A stretch of DNA of 64,000 nucleotides from Propionibacterium cyclohexanicum. GTDB lineage: Bacteria > Actinomycetota > Actinomycetes > Propionibacteriales > Propionibacteriaceae. Where the stretch lies: positions 1 to 64,000 of the forward strand of contig NZ_FOGZ01000001.1 of NCBI RefSeq assembly GCF_900111365.1, given 5' to 3'. Below are positions 24,401-33,897 of this stretch, piece by piece. Each line of letters begins with the position of its first letter. Positions within the stretch are counted from its first letter, which is position 1. The notes beneath the pieces are model-generated. The model did no database searches and was not told where the DNA came from. It was given only the letters and a program-made list of their open reading frames with translations. Position numbers and translations under genes: made by a program.

Positions 24401-25467
24401 CGGTTCACCGTCCGGCCATGGACGAGCAGCAGGATGAAGAAGGGGCCGCCGATGAGGGAGGTGAGGATGCCCAGCGGGATCTCCTGGGCGGTCGCCGTGC
24501 GCGCCACGTCGTCGGCGAGGAGCAGGAAGGCGGATCCGCACAGCATCGACGCCGGTATCAGCTGGGTGAAATTGGGCCCGACGAATCGGCGAGCCACATG
24601 GGGAATCACCAGGCCTACCCAGGCGATGATCCCGCTCACGGCCACGGACGAGGCGGTGAGCAGCGTGGCACAGATGATGAAGATCCAGCGAAGCCTGCCC
24701 GTGCTGATGCCCAGGGCCTGAGCCTCTTCCTCGCCGAAGGACAGCACGTTCAGTTTCCAACGCAGCAGGAGGATCGGTATCCAGCCCACGAGCAGCGGGA
24801 TGAGAAGCACTCCAAGGCTTCGCATGGTGATCGTGGACAGCCCGCCCATGAGCCAGAAGGTGATGGCCGGCAGCTTGTTGTCGGGATCGGCCACGAACTT
24901 CACCAGCGAGATGAGGGCCAGGAAGAGGTTGTATACCGCCATGCCGGTGAGCACGAGCATGAGGATGGTGTCGTCACCGTGACCCACCACGACGCTGATC
25001 GAATAGGACATTAGGACCGCTGCCACGCCCATGACGAAGGCCAGCAGCGAGACGTCGAGCAAATTGAGGGACATCAAGAGCCCCACAGCCGCCCCGAAAC
25101 CGGCGCCGGAGGTGGCGCCCAGGATGTCGGGGGAGACCATCGGGTTGCGGAAGAGCCCTTGGAAGACTGTCCCGGCAGTGGCCAGAGCGGCACCGATGAG
25201 GGTGGCGGCGAGGATGCGGGGCAGGCGTACCTGCACGAGCACGGTGTGCGTGGGTGATGGCACCAAGGGCTGGCCGGTGATCAGCTTCGTGAACGTGTCC
25301 ACGACCACCGGTGGGGAGATCGCGAAACGCCCGAGGCTGAAGGAGGCCACGAAGATGACGAGAAATGCGATGAGCAGTGCGAGGAGCACGGCCCGCGGTG
25401 CCATGGGGGCTCCGCGCGCACGCGCGCTGGCCTCCGGCTGGTGCGAGTGCACGGCTGTCCGGTTCAT
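24397..25467 (-). CDS. ABC transporter permease, FecCD family
   Basis: A 356-residue membrane protein with about ten helices. Family hallmarks are VRLPRILAATLIGAALATAGTVFQGLFRNPMVSPDILG (about residues 80-115) and GIIAWVGLVIPHVARRFVG near the C-terminus, which carries the ATPase-coupling helix. The single permease probably works as a homodimer. It is the first gene of the permease-ATPase-binding protein operon. The upstream 150 bp contains a TAGAAT -10-like box on the minus strand and an 8-bp palindrome TACGCGTA; no regulator could be assigned. Confidence 0.85.
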   Translation of the reverse strand: MNRTAVHSHQPEASARARGAPMAPRAVLLALLIAFLVIFVASFSLGRFAISPPVVVDTFTKLITGQPLVPSPTHTVLVQVRLPRILAATLIGAALATAGTVFQGLFRNPMVSPDILGATSGAGFGAAVGLLMSLNLLDVSLLAFVMGVAAVLMSYSISVVVGHGDDTILMLVLTGMAVYNLFLALISLVKFVADPDNKLPAITFWLMGGLSTITMRSLGVLLIPLLVGWIPILLLRWKLNVLSFGEEEAQALGISTGRLRWIFIICATLLTASSVAVSGIIAWVGLVIPHVARRFVGPNFTQLIPASMLCGSAFLLLADDVARTATAQEIPLGILTSLIGGPFFILLLVHGRTVNR

Positions 25468-25721
25468 GGCGCATTCTCTCGTGGACGACGCAGGCCGGAC
25501 CGGGTCGGGATGCGGGGCTCGGCAATCCGCAGGTACGAATGGTGCAGGATGAAGATCCCGATAATGGGGATGACAGGCAGGATTCTACGCGTATGCGCGG
25601 ATTCGGATGAGCTGTCCGGATGTTGACAGCCAGCTGCCGGTCGCCTTCGTCACCACACCGATCCGGGCAGGCAGCCTCAGATGCCGGGATTGCGTGAGGC
25701 GGTAGGTCGCGGCTGCGCGCG

Positions 25722-25761
25722 CACGAACCGGCACCACCTCGACGAGGGGTGCCGGTTCGTG
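25722..25761. terminator. Terminator of the ribose-type ABC operon
   Basis: A perfect 14-bp stem pairs CACGAACCGGCACC with GGTGCCGGTTCGTG around a 12-nt loop, 14 bp past the permease stop. No U-tract follows. The remaining bases from 25468 hold the promoter region of the FecCD operon. Confidence 0.7.
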
Positions 25762-25774
25762 AACGGGCCTGCGG

Positions 25775-26839
25775 TCAGCTGCTCATGGCAAGGCTCTTGT
25801 GTGCCGGGTTCGTATCGTGTGCAGCGGGGGAGAGGTCCGCGGGGCCGGATTCTTCCGGGATCGCTGGTGCGGGGTCCACCGTACGGACAGGCCGCACGCG
25901 CTGCGAGAGGAGCGAGATCGCCACGGCGACGATGAGCGCCAGCCCGCTGGCCACCTGCTGCCAGAAGGTCGTCACATGCAGCAAGGTCAGGCCGTTCTTC
26001 AGTAGCCCCAGGAACAGCACACCGACGACGACGCCGCCCATGCTGCCCTTTCCCCCGGTCAGCGCGACACCGCCGAGCAGGACCGCCGTGAGGGCGGTGA
26101 GCTCGAAACCCAGCCCCAGCTGTCCGGCCGGCGCGCTGTTGAGACGAGCTGCGGTGAAGGCGCCCGCGAGTCCGGCCGCGGCCCCGCACGCCACGAACAG
26201 GCCGAAGGGCACCCGGCGCACGTGGATGCCCGACAGATAGGCCGCCTCGGGATTGATCCCGATTGCGTAGACATGGCGGCCGGTGGGCGTCCAGGCGAGG
26301 AAGGCGGCGAGGACCACGACCAGGAGCACGCTGATCCACACGGAGACAGGGACTGCTGCGACGAGGCCGACGCCGAGGAAACCGAACCCCGGCCCGTAGT
26401 TCCCGCTCGGTGTCGGGCTCAGCAACTGGGCGGCGCCGCGCACCGCGGTGAGGGTGCCCAGGGTGACGATGAAGGAGGACAGCCGTCCATAGGTGCTCAG
26501 CGCGCCGTTCACCACCCCGACCAGGGCGCCGGCGAGAATGGCGGCGAGGAGGGCCACGAGGGTGCTGCCATGGCCGTTGTTGGCAACCTGACCGGCGATC
26601 ACGCCACCCAGGGCAAGGGTCGAGCCCACGGACAGGTCGATCTGGCCGGCGATCACGAGCATCGCGAGAGGGGCGGCGATGGTGAGGGTGACGGCGCTGT
26701 CGAGCAGGACACCGCGCAGATTCGGCCAGGTGAGCTGGGCCCCGGTCATGAGCTGGACCACGATCACCAGGACGATGAGCAGGATGAGGAGGGGGCTACG
26801 CCCGAGCAAGCGCCCGAACCGTGCCAGTGAGGTGGACAT
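25775..26839 (-). CDS. ABC transporter permease, RbsC family
   Basis: A 354-residue membrane protein with about ten helices of the BPD_transp_2 family that imports ribose, other sugars or small polar ligands. Hallmarks are AGQIDLSVGSTLALGG (about residues 65-80), NGALSTYGRLSSFIVTLGTL near 110 and LGGVALTGGKGSMGGVVVG near 240, part of the ATPase interface. The ATG at 26839 has GGAAAGGA upstream. Last gene of the leftward YtcJ-binding protein-ATPase-permease operon. Confidence 0.85.
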   Translation of the reverse strand: MSTSLARFGRLLGRSPLLILLIVLVIVVQLMTGAQLTWPNLRGVLLDSAVTLTIAAPLAMLVIAGQIDLSVGSTLALGGVIAGQVANNGHGSTLVALLAAILAGALVGVVNGALSTYGRLSSFIVTLGTLTAVRGAAQLLSPTPSGNYGPGFGFLGVGLVAAVPVSVWISVLLVVVLAAFLAWTPTGRHVYAIGINPEAAYLSGIHVRRVPFGLFVACGAAAGLAGAFTAARLNSAPAGQLGLGFELTALTAVLLGGVALTGGKGSMGGVVVGVLFLGLLKNGLTLLHVTTFWQQVASGLALIVAVAISLLSQRVRPVRTVDPAPAIPEESGPADLSPAAHDTNPAHKSLAMSS

Positions 26840-26878
26840 GACAGTTGTTTCCTTTCCGAGCATGGATTCTGCCGGGTG

Positions 26879-28390
26879 TCAGCGGACGCCGGCCGGGGCG
26901 CTGGGAACCGCGCTGTGCACGATGTCGAGGAGCTGCTCGGGCGAGCTGTCCGCGCAGCGGATCTCCCGGAGGATGCGTCCCTGGGCCATGATGAGACAGC
27001 GATGGCCCAGGGCGAGGACCTCTTCGGGCTCATTGGTCGCGAAGAGAATGGCGATCTGGCGCGTGTGGGCTTCCTGGCGAAGGATGCGGTAGATCTCCTC
27101 CCGTGCACCAACGTCGACACCCTGGGTGGGGTCGTCCAGCAGGAGCACCCGAATGCTCGAGGCCGGATTGACCCACCGTCCGATGACCAGTTTCTGCTGG
27201 TTGCCCCCCGAGAAGCTGCGTGCGGGCAGGCCTGGCGCACTCGGATTGAGGCGCATCCCCGAGGCCACTGCCGTGAACAACTCCCGCTCCCAGCGAGCCG
27301 AGCGCCACAGGCCATGGCCGCGGTGGCGCTGAACTGCCAAGACGGTGTTCTCGAGGGCCGAGAAATCGGGGAACAGGCCCTGGGTCTTGCGGTCCGAGGG
27401 CACGAATCCGATTCCGCGGGCGATCGCCTCGGCCGGATCCCGGGGTATTCGGATGGGCTGACCGTCGACGCGCAGTTCGCCCCGGGCGCCGGCCCGCGCC
27501 CCGAAGAGGGTCTCGAGCAGCCTTGTGCGTCCGGCGCCGATGAGCCCGTAGAGGGCGACTGCTTCGCCGGCGTGCACCTTCAGATCAACTGGCGGCGCGT
27601 CATGGACCTCGATGCCCGAGAGCCCGAGCACGACCGGCGCATCGGGGCTCACCGGCTCTGGGACGCCGAAGCCGCTCTGCTCCCCGCTGATCGCCGTCAC
27701 GAGATCGGACTTGCCGATCCCCTCGATGGTGTGCGACCACACCTTCCGGCCGTTGCGCAGCACGCTCACCTGATCCGCCAGCCGCATCACCTCCTCCAGG
27801 AGGTGGGTGACGTAGACAATGGCGATCCCCTCCGTCTTGAGCTGAAGGACGAGCTGGCCGAGGGCCTCGGATTCGCGGGCCGACAGCGAGGCAGTGGGTT
27901 CGTCGAGGATGAGCAGTCTCGCGTCGCGCTCGAGCGCCTTGGCGATCTCCACGAGCTGGCGCTGGCCCATGCTCAGATCGCCCACCAGGTCGTCGGGACG
28001 TGCGGAGCTCTTCACCCTGCCCAGCAGTTCGCTGGCCCGCAGGCGCTGGGCCGAGCGATCGATGAGAGGTCCCCGGTGCAGTTCCTGTCCCAGGAAGATG
28101 TTGTCCATCACCGACAGCCCGTCCATGACCGACAGGTGCTGGTAGATCACGGCGATGCCGGCCTTGATTGCCGACCCGGGGGTGAGCCCCTCGGTCACCA
28201 CGCCATCGATCTCGATGGATCCTGCGGTCGGGGTGGTCCCTCCGCCGAGGCAGCCGATCAGTGTCGACTTTCCTGCCCCGTTGTGCCCGAGCAGGGCGTG
28301 CACCTCACCGGAGCGGAAGGTCAGGTCGACGCTGTCGAGGGCCAGGGTCGCGCCATAGCGCTTGGTGAGCTTGCTGACCGAAACCGTCAT
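26879..28390 (-). CDS. ABC transporter ATP-binding protein, RbsA family (two ATPase domains)
   Basis: A 503-residue tandem ATPase. The first domain has Walker A GHNGAGKST near residue 37 and signature LSMGQRQLVEIAKAL near 140. The second has the degenerate GLIGAGRTRLLETLFG and signature FSGGNQQKLVIGRW, as in RbsA/MglA, where only one site hydrolyses ATP well. The ATG at 28390 has GAGGAGA. It energises the RbsC-type permease next to it. Confidence 0.88.
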   Translation of the reverse strand: MTVSVSKLTKRYGATLALDSVDLTFRSGEVHALLGHNGAGKSTLIGCLGGGTTPTAGSIEIDGVVTEGLTPGSAIKAGIAVIYQHLSVMDGLSVMDNIFLGQELHRGPLIDRSAQRLRASELLGRVKSSARPDDLVGDLSMGQRQLVEIAKALERDARLLILDEPTASLSARESEALGQLVLQLKTEGIAIVYVTHLLEEVMRLADQVSVLRNGRKVWSHTIEGIGKSDLVTAISGEQSGFGVPEPVSPDAPVVLGLSGIEVHDAPPVDLKVHAGEAVALYGLIGAGRTRLLETLFGARAGARGELRVDGQPIRIPRDPAEAIARGIGFVPSDRKTQGLFPDFSALENTVLAVQRHRGHGLWRSARWERELFTAVASGMRLNPSAPGLPARSFSGGNQQKLVIGRWVNPASSIRVLLLDDPTQGVDVGAREEIYRILRQEAHTRQIAILFATNEPEEVLALGHRCLIMAQGRILREIRCADSSPEQLLDIVHSAVPSAPAGVR

Positions 28391-28447
28391 GGAAGTCTCC
28401 TCAGATGGGCGGCGCATCGGGCGTCGTCGGCTGGCATGGGCGATGGG

Positions 28448-29440
28448 TCACTGGAACGAGCGGAGCAAGGCATCGAGGGCGTCCTTGGTGTCCGGTGTGA
28501 CCAGGCTCACCGGAACGTTGAACAGCGGCTTGGCGGTGCCGGCACCCACGGAGACGGGATAGTCGACCATCGCATTGCTGATGTCGTCGGGGGAGATCGT
28601 GACGATGCCCCGGTAGAAGGTCCCGGCCTTCATCTGCTCCAGGGCGAACTTGTTCGCATCGAGCCCTCCCACATAGGTCGTGCTGCTGTCGGCCGGCCGG
28701 CCGGAGCCGATGAGTGCCTGATAGGCGCCCTGTCCGGCGTCGCCCACGGCGGTGAGCACGATGTTCACATCGGGGTATTGCGACAGCAGCGCATTCGTGG
28801 CCGTCAGGGCATCCTGGGGAGTGACTGCCTGCTCCTGGGCGACGATCTGCACGCCGGGTGCGCTCTCGTGGAGTCCGGCGACCAAGCCTGCGGTACGTTC
28901 CTGGCCCATCTGGGTGGCGTCGTCCTTGAGGATGATCGCCTTTCCCATGCCGCCGATCGCCTGTTTCGCCCATTCGCCGGCATTCTTCCCGAGCTGCTCT
29001 CCGGAATCGCGGAAACTGAATTGCAATGAGCCGCTCTGCTGGCTCATATCGCCGCCGTAGGTGATCCACAGCTTTCCGGCGTCCATGTACTGCTTCGCCA
29101 GGCCGCCCAGCGACGAGGCGTCCATCGGGAACGAGATGACTGCGTCGATATCGGAATTGAGATAGGTGGTGAGATTCGACACCTGCTGGGTGAGGTCGTT
29201 GTTGTCGTTGGTGAATTCGACGGCGACGTTCTTCTCCTTGGCCACGGTCTCGACCTGGGATTTCAGAATCCCGAAGATCGGCAGGCTCGTGAAGGGATAG
29301 TCGACGAGGATCTTCTTCACCGTCTTCGGGCCACTGGACGAGGGCGCGCCTGCCGAGGCGGTGATCGTGCTGCAGCTCGCCAGGGCGAAGGCGGCGCACA
29401 GGGCCACGAGGGCGGTGAACACGGAGCGGATTGAGCGCAT
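28448..29440 (-). CDS. Substrate-binding lipoprotein, periplasmic-binding type I
   Basis: A 330-residue lipoprotein with signal peptide and lipobox (FALASCSTI, Cys near residue 23) and the type I sugar-binding fold of RbsB (DYPFTSLPIFGILKSQVETVAK, ISFPMDASSLGGLAKQYMDAG, LTATNALLSQYPDVNIVLTAVGD). It delivers the ligand to the RbsA/RbsC-type proteins encoded next. AAGGA precedes the ATG. The aromatic and acidic residues needed to predict a sugar ligand are not conserved clearly, so the ligand is open. Confidence 0.82.
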   Translation of the reverse strand: MRSIRSVFTALVALCAAFALASCSTITASAGAPSSSGPKTVKKILVDYPFTSLPIFGILKSQVETVAKEKNVAVEFTNDNNDLTQQVSNLTTYLNSDIDAVISFPMDASSLGGLAKQYMDAGKLWITYGGDMSQQSGSLQFSFRDSGEQLGKNAGEWAKQAIGGMGKAIILKDDATQMGQERTAGLVAGLHESAPGVQIVAQEQAVTPQDALTATNALLSQYPDVNIVLTAVGDAGQGAYQALIGSGRPADSSTTYVGGLDANKFALEQMKAGTFYRGIVTISPDDISNAMVDYPVSVGAGTAKPLFNVPVSLVTPDTKDALDALLRSFQ

Positions 29441-29468
29441 GGCTTTTCCTTCGAGGTGTATGGGGCGA

Positions 29469-31157
29469 TCAGGCTTGGGCGCTGGCAAGAGCCCGGGCTG
29501 GTGCCCACTGGTCGGCATCGGAGCGGGCGAAGACCTGCCGGCCTTCGAACCAGGTGGACTGGACCTGGATCCGGGCGAGTTCGGCGGGAGGGATGTCCCA
29601 GGGGTCCTGGTCGAGTACCACGAAGTCGGCTGATTTGCCGACCTCCAGGCTGCCGGTGAAGGCGTCGAGCCCGATGACCCGCGCTGCCCCCAGGGTGTAG
29701 GCGCCGATGGCCTCATCAACCGAGATGGCCTGCTCCGGCCACAGCCGGCCCTCGTATTGCCCTGTGGGGTCGCTGCGTGTCACGAGCCCGGCGATCCCGA
29801 TCCACGGATTGGGCTGGGGTGAGACCGGGAAGTCCGATCCTCCCCCGATGGGCACTCCGAGGTCGAGCAGTGCCCGGTTGGGCTGCAGGTGTTCGGCGCG
29901 CTCGGCGGGGAGCACCTGTCTCATGGCATCGATCATCGGGCCGGGGAACCACAGCGAGGGAGAGATGTCGGCGACAATCCCGAGCTCCGCGATTCGCGGG
30001 ATGTCCTCGCTCAAGACGTACTGGCCGTGGGCGATCTGGACCGGCAGGAAGACTCCCTCGCTGTGCACCCTCTCGACGGCCTCGACGACGACGTGCACCG
30101 CTGCATCGCCCGTGCAGTGGATCTTCGCGCCCAGGCCTCGCTGAGCAAGGATCCCCAGCCACGAGGAGAGCTCGTCGACATCCATGGTCGTCGTGCCCCG
30201 CTCCTGTCCGTGTCCGGGCACGGGCAGATAGGGCTCGACGAAGGCGCCGGTGCGCGCGGTGGGCACGCCGTCCATGAAGATCTTCGCGTAGTTGGGGAGG
30301 TGGTGCCTCGAGCGGTACTGCTGGGCGATGTCGAGCAGGGGAAGCCCGACGGCGGGGCTGCCGAAGATGTTGTCGTTGATGAGCATGGAGCTCACCACCC
30401 AGGCATCCAGCTCGCCCTGGGAGTCGAGCAGGCTGAGCCCCTGGAGGATACGCGGCGTTGCGGCAGCCTCCTGGATCGCGGTGATTCCGTAGCTCTGCAG
30501 GATCTCGATGCCGCGCTGGGAGCCGCGGGCGTACTCGGCGGCGCTGAGATCGCCTGTGGCGCTCCGGGCCTGTTCGACCTGGGCCCCGGCCCGTTCGAAG
30601 AGCACTCCGGTCAGCGCGCCGGATGCGTCGCGCACGAGGTGGCCGCCCTCCGGATCGGATGAGTCGGCGGTGAACCCGGCGCGCCGGATGGCCTCGGAGT
30701 TGGCCCATCGGTTGTGCTGGGTGTCGTCCTTGAGCAGCACCGGGTGCCCCCCGGATGCGGCGTCGAGCAGCGCGAGGGCCTGCGCGCTGGCGAGCCGGGG
30801 CAACTGATCGGAGCCCCAGTTGCCCCCGATCGCCCATTCCTGGGAAGGGTGCTCGGCTACCCATTCGGCCACCTTTGCGGCGATTTCTTGGGGCCCGAGA
30901 GATTGCGGGAAAGTGAGCTCGAAGAGATCTCCGAGACCGGCGACCGCATGATGAGTGTGGACGTCGATGAGTCCGGGCAGGACTGTTGCGTCGGCCACAT
31001 CGAATATCGGGGCATCGGCGCGAGCACGAGCACGGATTTCCGGGTACGAATCGATGGCGGCGATGCGGCCAGCATCGACGAGCATCGATTCGGCAACAGG
31101 CTGTGCGGGATTCATCGTGCAAAGGTGTCCCCGGACGATGTACTGGGATTGCGACAT
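29469..31157 (-). CDS. YtcJ-like metal-dependent amidohydrolase
   Basis: A 562-residue member of the amidohydrolase superfamily (amidohydro_3). The metal-binding DVHTHHA motif is near residue 65; KIHCTGDAAVHVVVEAVE near 325 and GGSDFPVSPQPNPW near 440 complete the active site. It is cytoplasmic, with no signal peptide. It is the first gene of a four-gene unit with a ribose-type ABC importer, so it probably acts on the imported compound, an amide, formamide or cyclic ureide. GAGGAG precedes the ATG. The substrate cannot be predicted further. Confidence 0.82.
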   Translation of the reverse strand: MSQSQYIVRGHLCTMNPAQPVAESMLVDAGRIAAIDSYPEIRARARADAPIFDVADATVLPGLIDVHTHHAVAGLGDLFELTFPQSLGPQEIAAKVAEWVAEHPSQEWAIGGNWGSDQLPRLASAQALALLDAASGGHPVLLKDDTQHNRWANSEAIRRAGFTADSSDPEGGHLVRDASGALTGVLFERAGAQVEQARSATGDLSAAEYARGSQRGIEILQSYGITAIQEAAATPRILQGLSLLDSQGELDAWVVSSMLINDNIFGSPAVGLPLLDIAQQYRSRHHLPNYAKIFMDGVPTARTGAFVEPYLPVPGHGQERGTTTMDVDELSSWLGILAQRGLGAKIHCTGDAAVHVVVEAVERVHSEGVFLPVQIAHGQYVLSEDIPRIAELGIVADISPSLWFPGPMIDAMRQVLPAERAEHLQPNRALLDLGVPIGGGSDFPVSPQPNPWIGIAGLVTRSDPTGQYEGRLWPEQAISVDEAIGAYTLGAARVIGLDAFTGSLEVGKSADFVVLDQDPWDIPPAELARIQVQSTWFEGRQVFARSDADQWAPARALASAQA

Positions 31158-31223
31158 GGCGGAATCTCCTCAAGGGAGTGGTTGTCTGGCGGTCGTTCCA
31201 CAGACAGCATGCAGCAAGAACCC

Positions 31224-31236
31224 AGACTCAGAGTCT
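31224..31236. promoter_or_regulatory. Operator-like palindrome upstream of the YtcJ/ABC operon
   Basis: AGACTC-A-GAGTCT is a perfect inverted repeat 67 bp before the YtcJ start. It overlaps a minus-strand TAGACT -10-like box at 31232-31237 and sits beside the only AT-rich stretch nearby (31237-31270). A repressor could block the promoter here; no regulator gene is adjacent. Confidence 0.4.
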
Positions 31237-31392
31237 AAAAAGTGGGCTTGTAATATAGTTTTCACAACGCTGTAACTGACGGTGCCGCCGAGACGGCGCG
31301 CCCGGCCCCCTGGTCCGTGGCCGTGGCCGGCCGGGCCAGCCCGGCGATGTCACCCGGCGGGGCCGAGCCGGGCCTGTGGCAGCATTGACGGT

Positions 31393-31941
31393 GTGTCCAC
31401 CGGTACACCACCTCCTCGCGACGGGCAGCTGAGCGTCGGCACGGTCGTCGGGACCATTGCGATGTCGGTGGGCGCGGTCCTCGCCTGGATGGTCGCGATC
31501 GCCTTCGCGTCGCTGTTCGTGCTGGGGGCGGTGTCCGCCTCGGGCGGCGATGACGTGGTCTCCTGGTGGGCCTCTTGGGCGATGGGCGGGAGACTGGGCG
31601 GTGGGTTGAGCGGCGATCAGGTCTTCACCCAGGTCTTGGTGAACATCATGCTCAGTGCCGGTATGTGGCAGCTCATGGCGGCCGTGCCCATCTTCCGGCT
31701 CAGCAAGATGGTGTACGGCCGCCCGGCCCGGATGGTCTACGGACGCATCATGGGCGCGGCGGGCGCCCTGGTGCTGCTCAACCCGGTGGGGCTGTTGAGC
31801 GGGAGCCAGTGGCCCTTCGTCCTGAACCTCGACGCGCTGACCTGGTTCCCCGCCCTTGTCCTGATCGGCTGCGCCCTGGACAACCAGCTGTTCACGCGCC
31901 GCAGCGCAGGCACGCTCAGTGCACCGCCGACAGGTCGATGA
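31393..31941 (+). CDS. Conserved membrane protein of unknown function
   Basis: A 182-residue protein with four or five predicted membrane helices ([30 protein letters not shown] and others) and a conserved-looking [23 protein letters not shown]-type segment. No family is recognised. GTG at 31393 is the most likely start, since the sequence before it is Pro/Arg-rich and antisense-like. The last 26 bp overlap the 3' end of convergent map. Confidence 0.55.
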   Translation: MSTGTPPPRDGQLSVGTVVGTIAMSVGAVLAWMVAIAFASLFVLGAVSASGGDDVVSWWASWAMGGRLGGGLSGDQVFTQVLVNIMLSAGMWQLMAAVPIFRLSKMVYGRPARMVYGRIMGAAGALVLLNPVGLLSGSQWPFVLNLDALTWFPALVLIGCALDNQLFTRRSAGTLSAPPTGR

Positions 31942-32824
31942 GTCCCGGGTCGCCACCGGCGATGAGCTCGCCGCTGCTGGGCACGGTGAGAATTTCGGTT
32001 CCGGTCTCGGTGATCGCCAGGGTCTGTTCGAACTGGGCGCAGCGCGAGCCGTCCCGGGTCACCACGGTCCAGCCGTCGTCCCACTGCTCGGTGCGGGCGC
32101 TGCCCAGCGTGAGCATCGGCTCGATGGTGAAGGTCATGCCGGGACGCATGATCGTGTCGAGCCGGGGCTCGTCGTAGTGCAGGATCACCAGCCCCGAGTG
32201 GAAGGCGGTGTGCACACCGTGCCCGGTGTACTCGCGCACCACCCCATAGCCGAAGCGCTTGGCGTACTTCTCGATGACCCGCCCGATCACCGAAACGGGG
32301 CGCCCTGGCTTGCAGGCCTTGATGGCGCGGTACATCGATTCGCGAGTGACCTCGGTGAGCTTCTTCGACTCGTCGTCGACCTCCCCGACGTAGAAGGTGG
32401 CGCAGTTGTCGCCGTGCACTCCGTCGATGTAGGTGGTCACGTCGAGCTTGACGATGTCGCCGTCCTCCAGGGGGCGGGTGTCCGGAATGCCGTGGCAGAT
32501 GACCTCGTTCACGCTCGTGCAGATGCTCTTGGGGAAGCCGCGGTATTCGAGGCTGGCCGGCCAGGCGTGGTGATCGCACATGAACTCGTGGGCCACCGCA
32601 TCGAGGTGATCGGTGGTGACCCCCGGCGCGATCTCGGCGGCAGCCACCAGGATGGCGTCGGCCGCCAGCCGGCCCGCGCGGCGCATCTTCGCCACGATCT
32701 CGGGGGTCTGGACATCGGAGCCCGTGTAGACCTCCGGACCGGACTTGCCGAGATAGGGCGGACGCGCGATCTGGGCAGGCACATCGCGCAAGGGGGTCTG
32801 GCGGAAGGGTTTCACGGCACTCAC
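31916..32824 (-). CDS. map: Methionine aminopeptidase, type I
   Basis: A 302-residue enzyme that removes the initiator Met from nascent proteins. All five metal ligands are visible: [19 protein letters not shown] (two Asp), [13 protein letters not shown] (His), FTIEPML (Glu) and FEQTLAIT (Glu). The N-terminal extension of about 45 residues with PPYLGKSG matches actinobacterial MapB-type proteins. GTG at 32824 is preferred; TACACT ends 8 nt upstream. Confidence 0.92.
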   Translation of the reverse strand: MSAVKPFRQTPLRDVPAQIARPPYLGKSGPEVYTGSDVQTPEIVAKMRRAGRLAADAILVAAAEIAPGVTTDHLDAVAHEFMCDHHAWPASLEYRGFPKSICTSVNEVICHGIPDTRPLEDGDIVKLDVTTYIDGVHGDNCATFYVGEVDDESKKLTEVTRESMYRAIKACKPGRPVSVIGRVIEKYAKRFGYGVVREYTGHGVHTAFHSGLVILHYDEPRLDTIMRPGMTFTIEPMLTLGSARTEQWDDGWTVVTRDGSRCAQFEQTLAITETGTEILTVPSSGELIAGGDPGLIDLSAVH

Positions 32825-32870
32825 GCCTGACAGTGTAGGAGTGCCCACCGCCCCGGCCTGGTGCGGTGGC

Positions 32871-33743
32871 TCAGCCGATGACCTTGAGCCCGGCGATCGC
32901 CGCGCTCATCTTGTCCATCCGGGAACTGTCCCCGATGTTCACGCTGGAGATGAACAGTCCCAGGCGATCCTTGTTCCCGGTGTCGACCACGATGACGTCG
33001 ACCGTGTCGCCCTTGACCTGAGGCAGGCTGGGCATCGACACATAGACCTCGGAACGCATATGCCAGGCTTGGTGCCCGTCCACCGAGATCTGCTCGTCCA
33101 CGAGGTCCTTGCGACCCGTGTAGCCGATGTAGTAGCCCGAGCTGGCGAAGCACTCCATGGTCTGGTGCGCGGACTGGCGGATGTCGGTGAAGCCGTCGAC
33201 GGCATTGAGCGCGCCCACCGACTCGTTGGAGATCCAGCCCGGGTAGACGTCATCGACAGCGGTGTGCAGATCGCTCACCCAGTCGAGATAGAACGACGAG
33301 TCGGACTGCCAGCCGGGGATGCGCGGCACCTCAAGCCCCCCGCCGCGCAGCGTGTTCGCAGAGGTCTGACGGGTCGTGTCGCGAACCTGAGTCACCGGGC
33401 AGCGGGCCAGCGACTGATCGGCCGAAGGAGTAGGGGTTGGCGTGCTCGTCTCGTCCCACTGCGAGGTGGTCGGGCTCGCCGAGTCGGTGTCCACCGGGGC
33501 CTCCTGGAAGGAGGAGCCGTTGCCGGGCCCGAAGATCAGCGCCAGGATCACCACCACCGCCGCCAGCACCGCGGCGATGAGGACGATGGGCCCCCAGCGG
33601 CGCTTCGGGCCTGCCGCAGGCCCGGGAGGGACGGCCGACGCGGACGGGTCGGTGGTGGTCGCCTCGCTCCAGGCCTGCCCGTCCCAATAGCGGTAGCGGC
33701 CTGGGGTGCCCGCAGGATCGGGATACCAGCCAGCGGTGGGCAT
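32871..33743 (-). CDS. DUF2510 domain membrane-anchored protein
   Basis: A 290-residue protein. The N-terminus is a DUF2510 module ([22 protein letters not shown], residues 4-25), followed by a Pro-rich linker, one membrane helix ([20 protein letters not shown], about 52-71) and an extracytoplasmic Ser/Thr-rich and globular region with two or three cysteines. The family is of unknown function and common in actinobacteria. The ATG at 33743 has GAGGAAGG. Upstream lies glnA2, divergent across 154 bp. Confidence 0.7.
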   Translation of the reverse strand: MPTAGWYPDPAGTPGRYRYWDGQAWSEATTTDPSASAVPPGPAAGPKRRWGPIVLIAAVLAAVVVILALIFGPGNGSSFQEAPVDTDSASPTTSQWDETSTPTPTPSADQSLARCPVTQVRDTTRQTSANTLRGGGLEVPRIPGWQSDSSFYLDWVSDLHTAVDDVYPGWISNESVGALNAVDGFTDIRQSAHQTMECFASSGYYIGYTGRKDLVDEQISVDGHQAWHMRSEVYVSMPSLPQVKGDTVDVIVVDTGNKDRLGLFISSVNIGDSSRMDKMSAAIAGLKVIG

Positions 33744-33885
33744 ACGCGCCTTCCTCGTCGATGGACACGGCGCCGGCCACCTGCTGTGCCGTGGACAGGG
33801 CGCGCGTGGACCGGATGGGGGCTTGTCACCGGAGTGTAACCCGATTGGAAGGCAGGCTCGTTCACTGCCTGGCCGGTGGCGCTGG

Positions 33886-33891
33886 CAGACT
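33886..33891 (+). promoter_or_regulatory. -10 hexamer of glnA2, leaderless spacing
   Basis: CAGACT ends 7 nt before the ATG at 33898. Confidence 0.45.
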
Positions 33892-33897
33892 GGGTGC

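Noticed and set aside
25468-25680. Cobalamin or other riboswitch upstream of the FecCD-type operon
   Set aside because: No B12-box (GCCACTG-type) or other known riboswitch core could be found in the 200 bp upstream.
26876-29029. Long plus-strand reading frame of 717 codons
   Set aside because: It is antisense to the RbsA- and RbsB-type genes, which have clear motifs, ribosome sites and operon spacing. High GC content makes long antisense frames common here.
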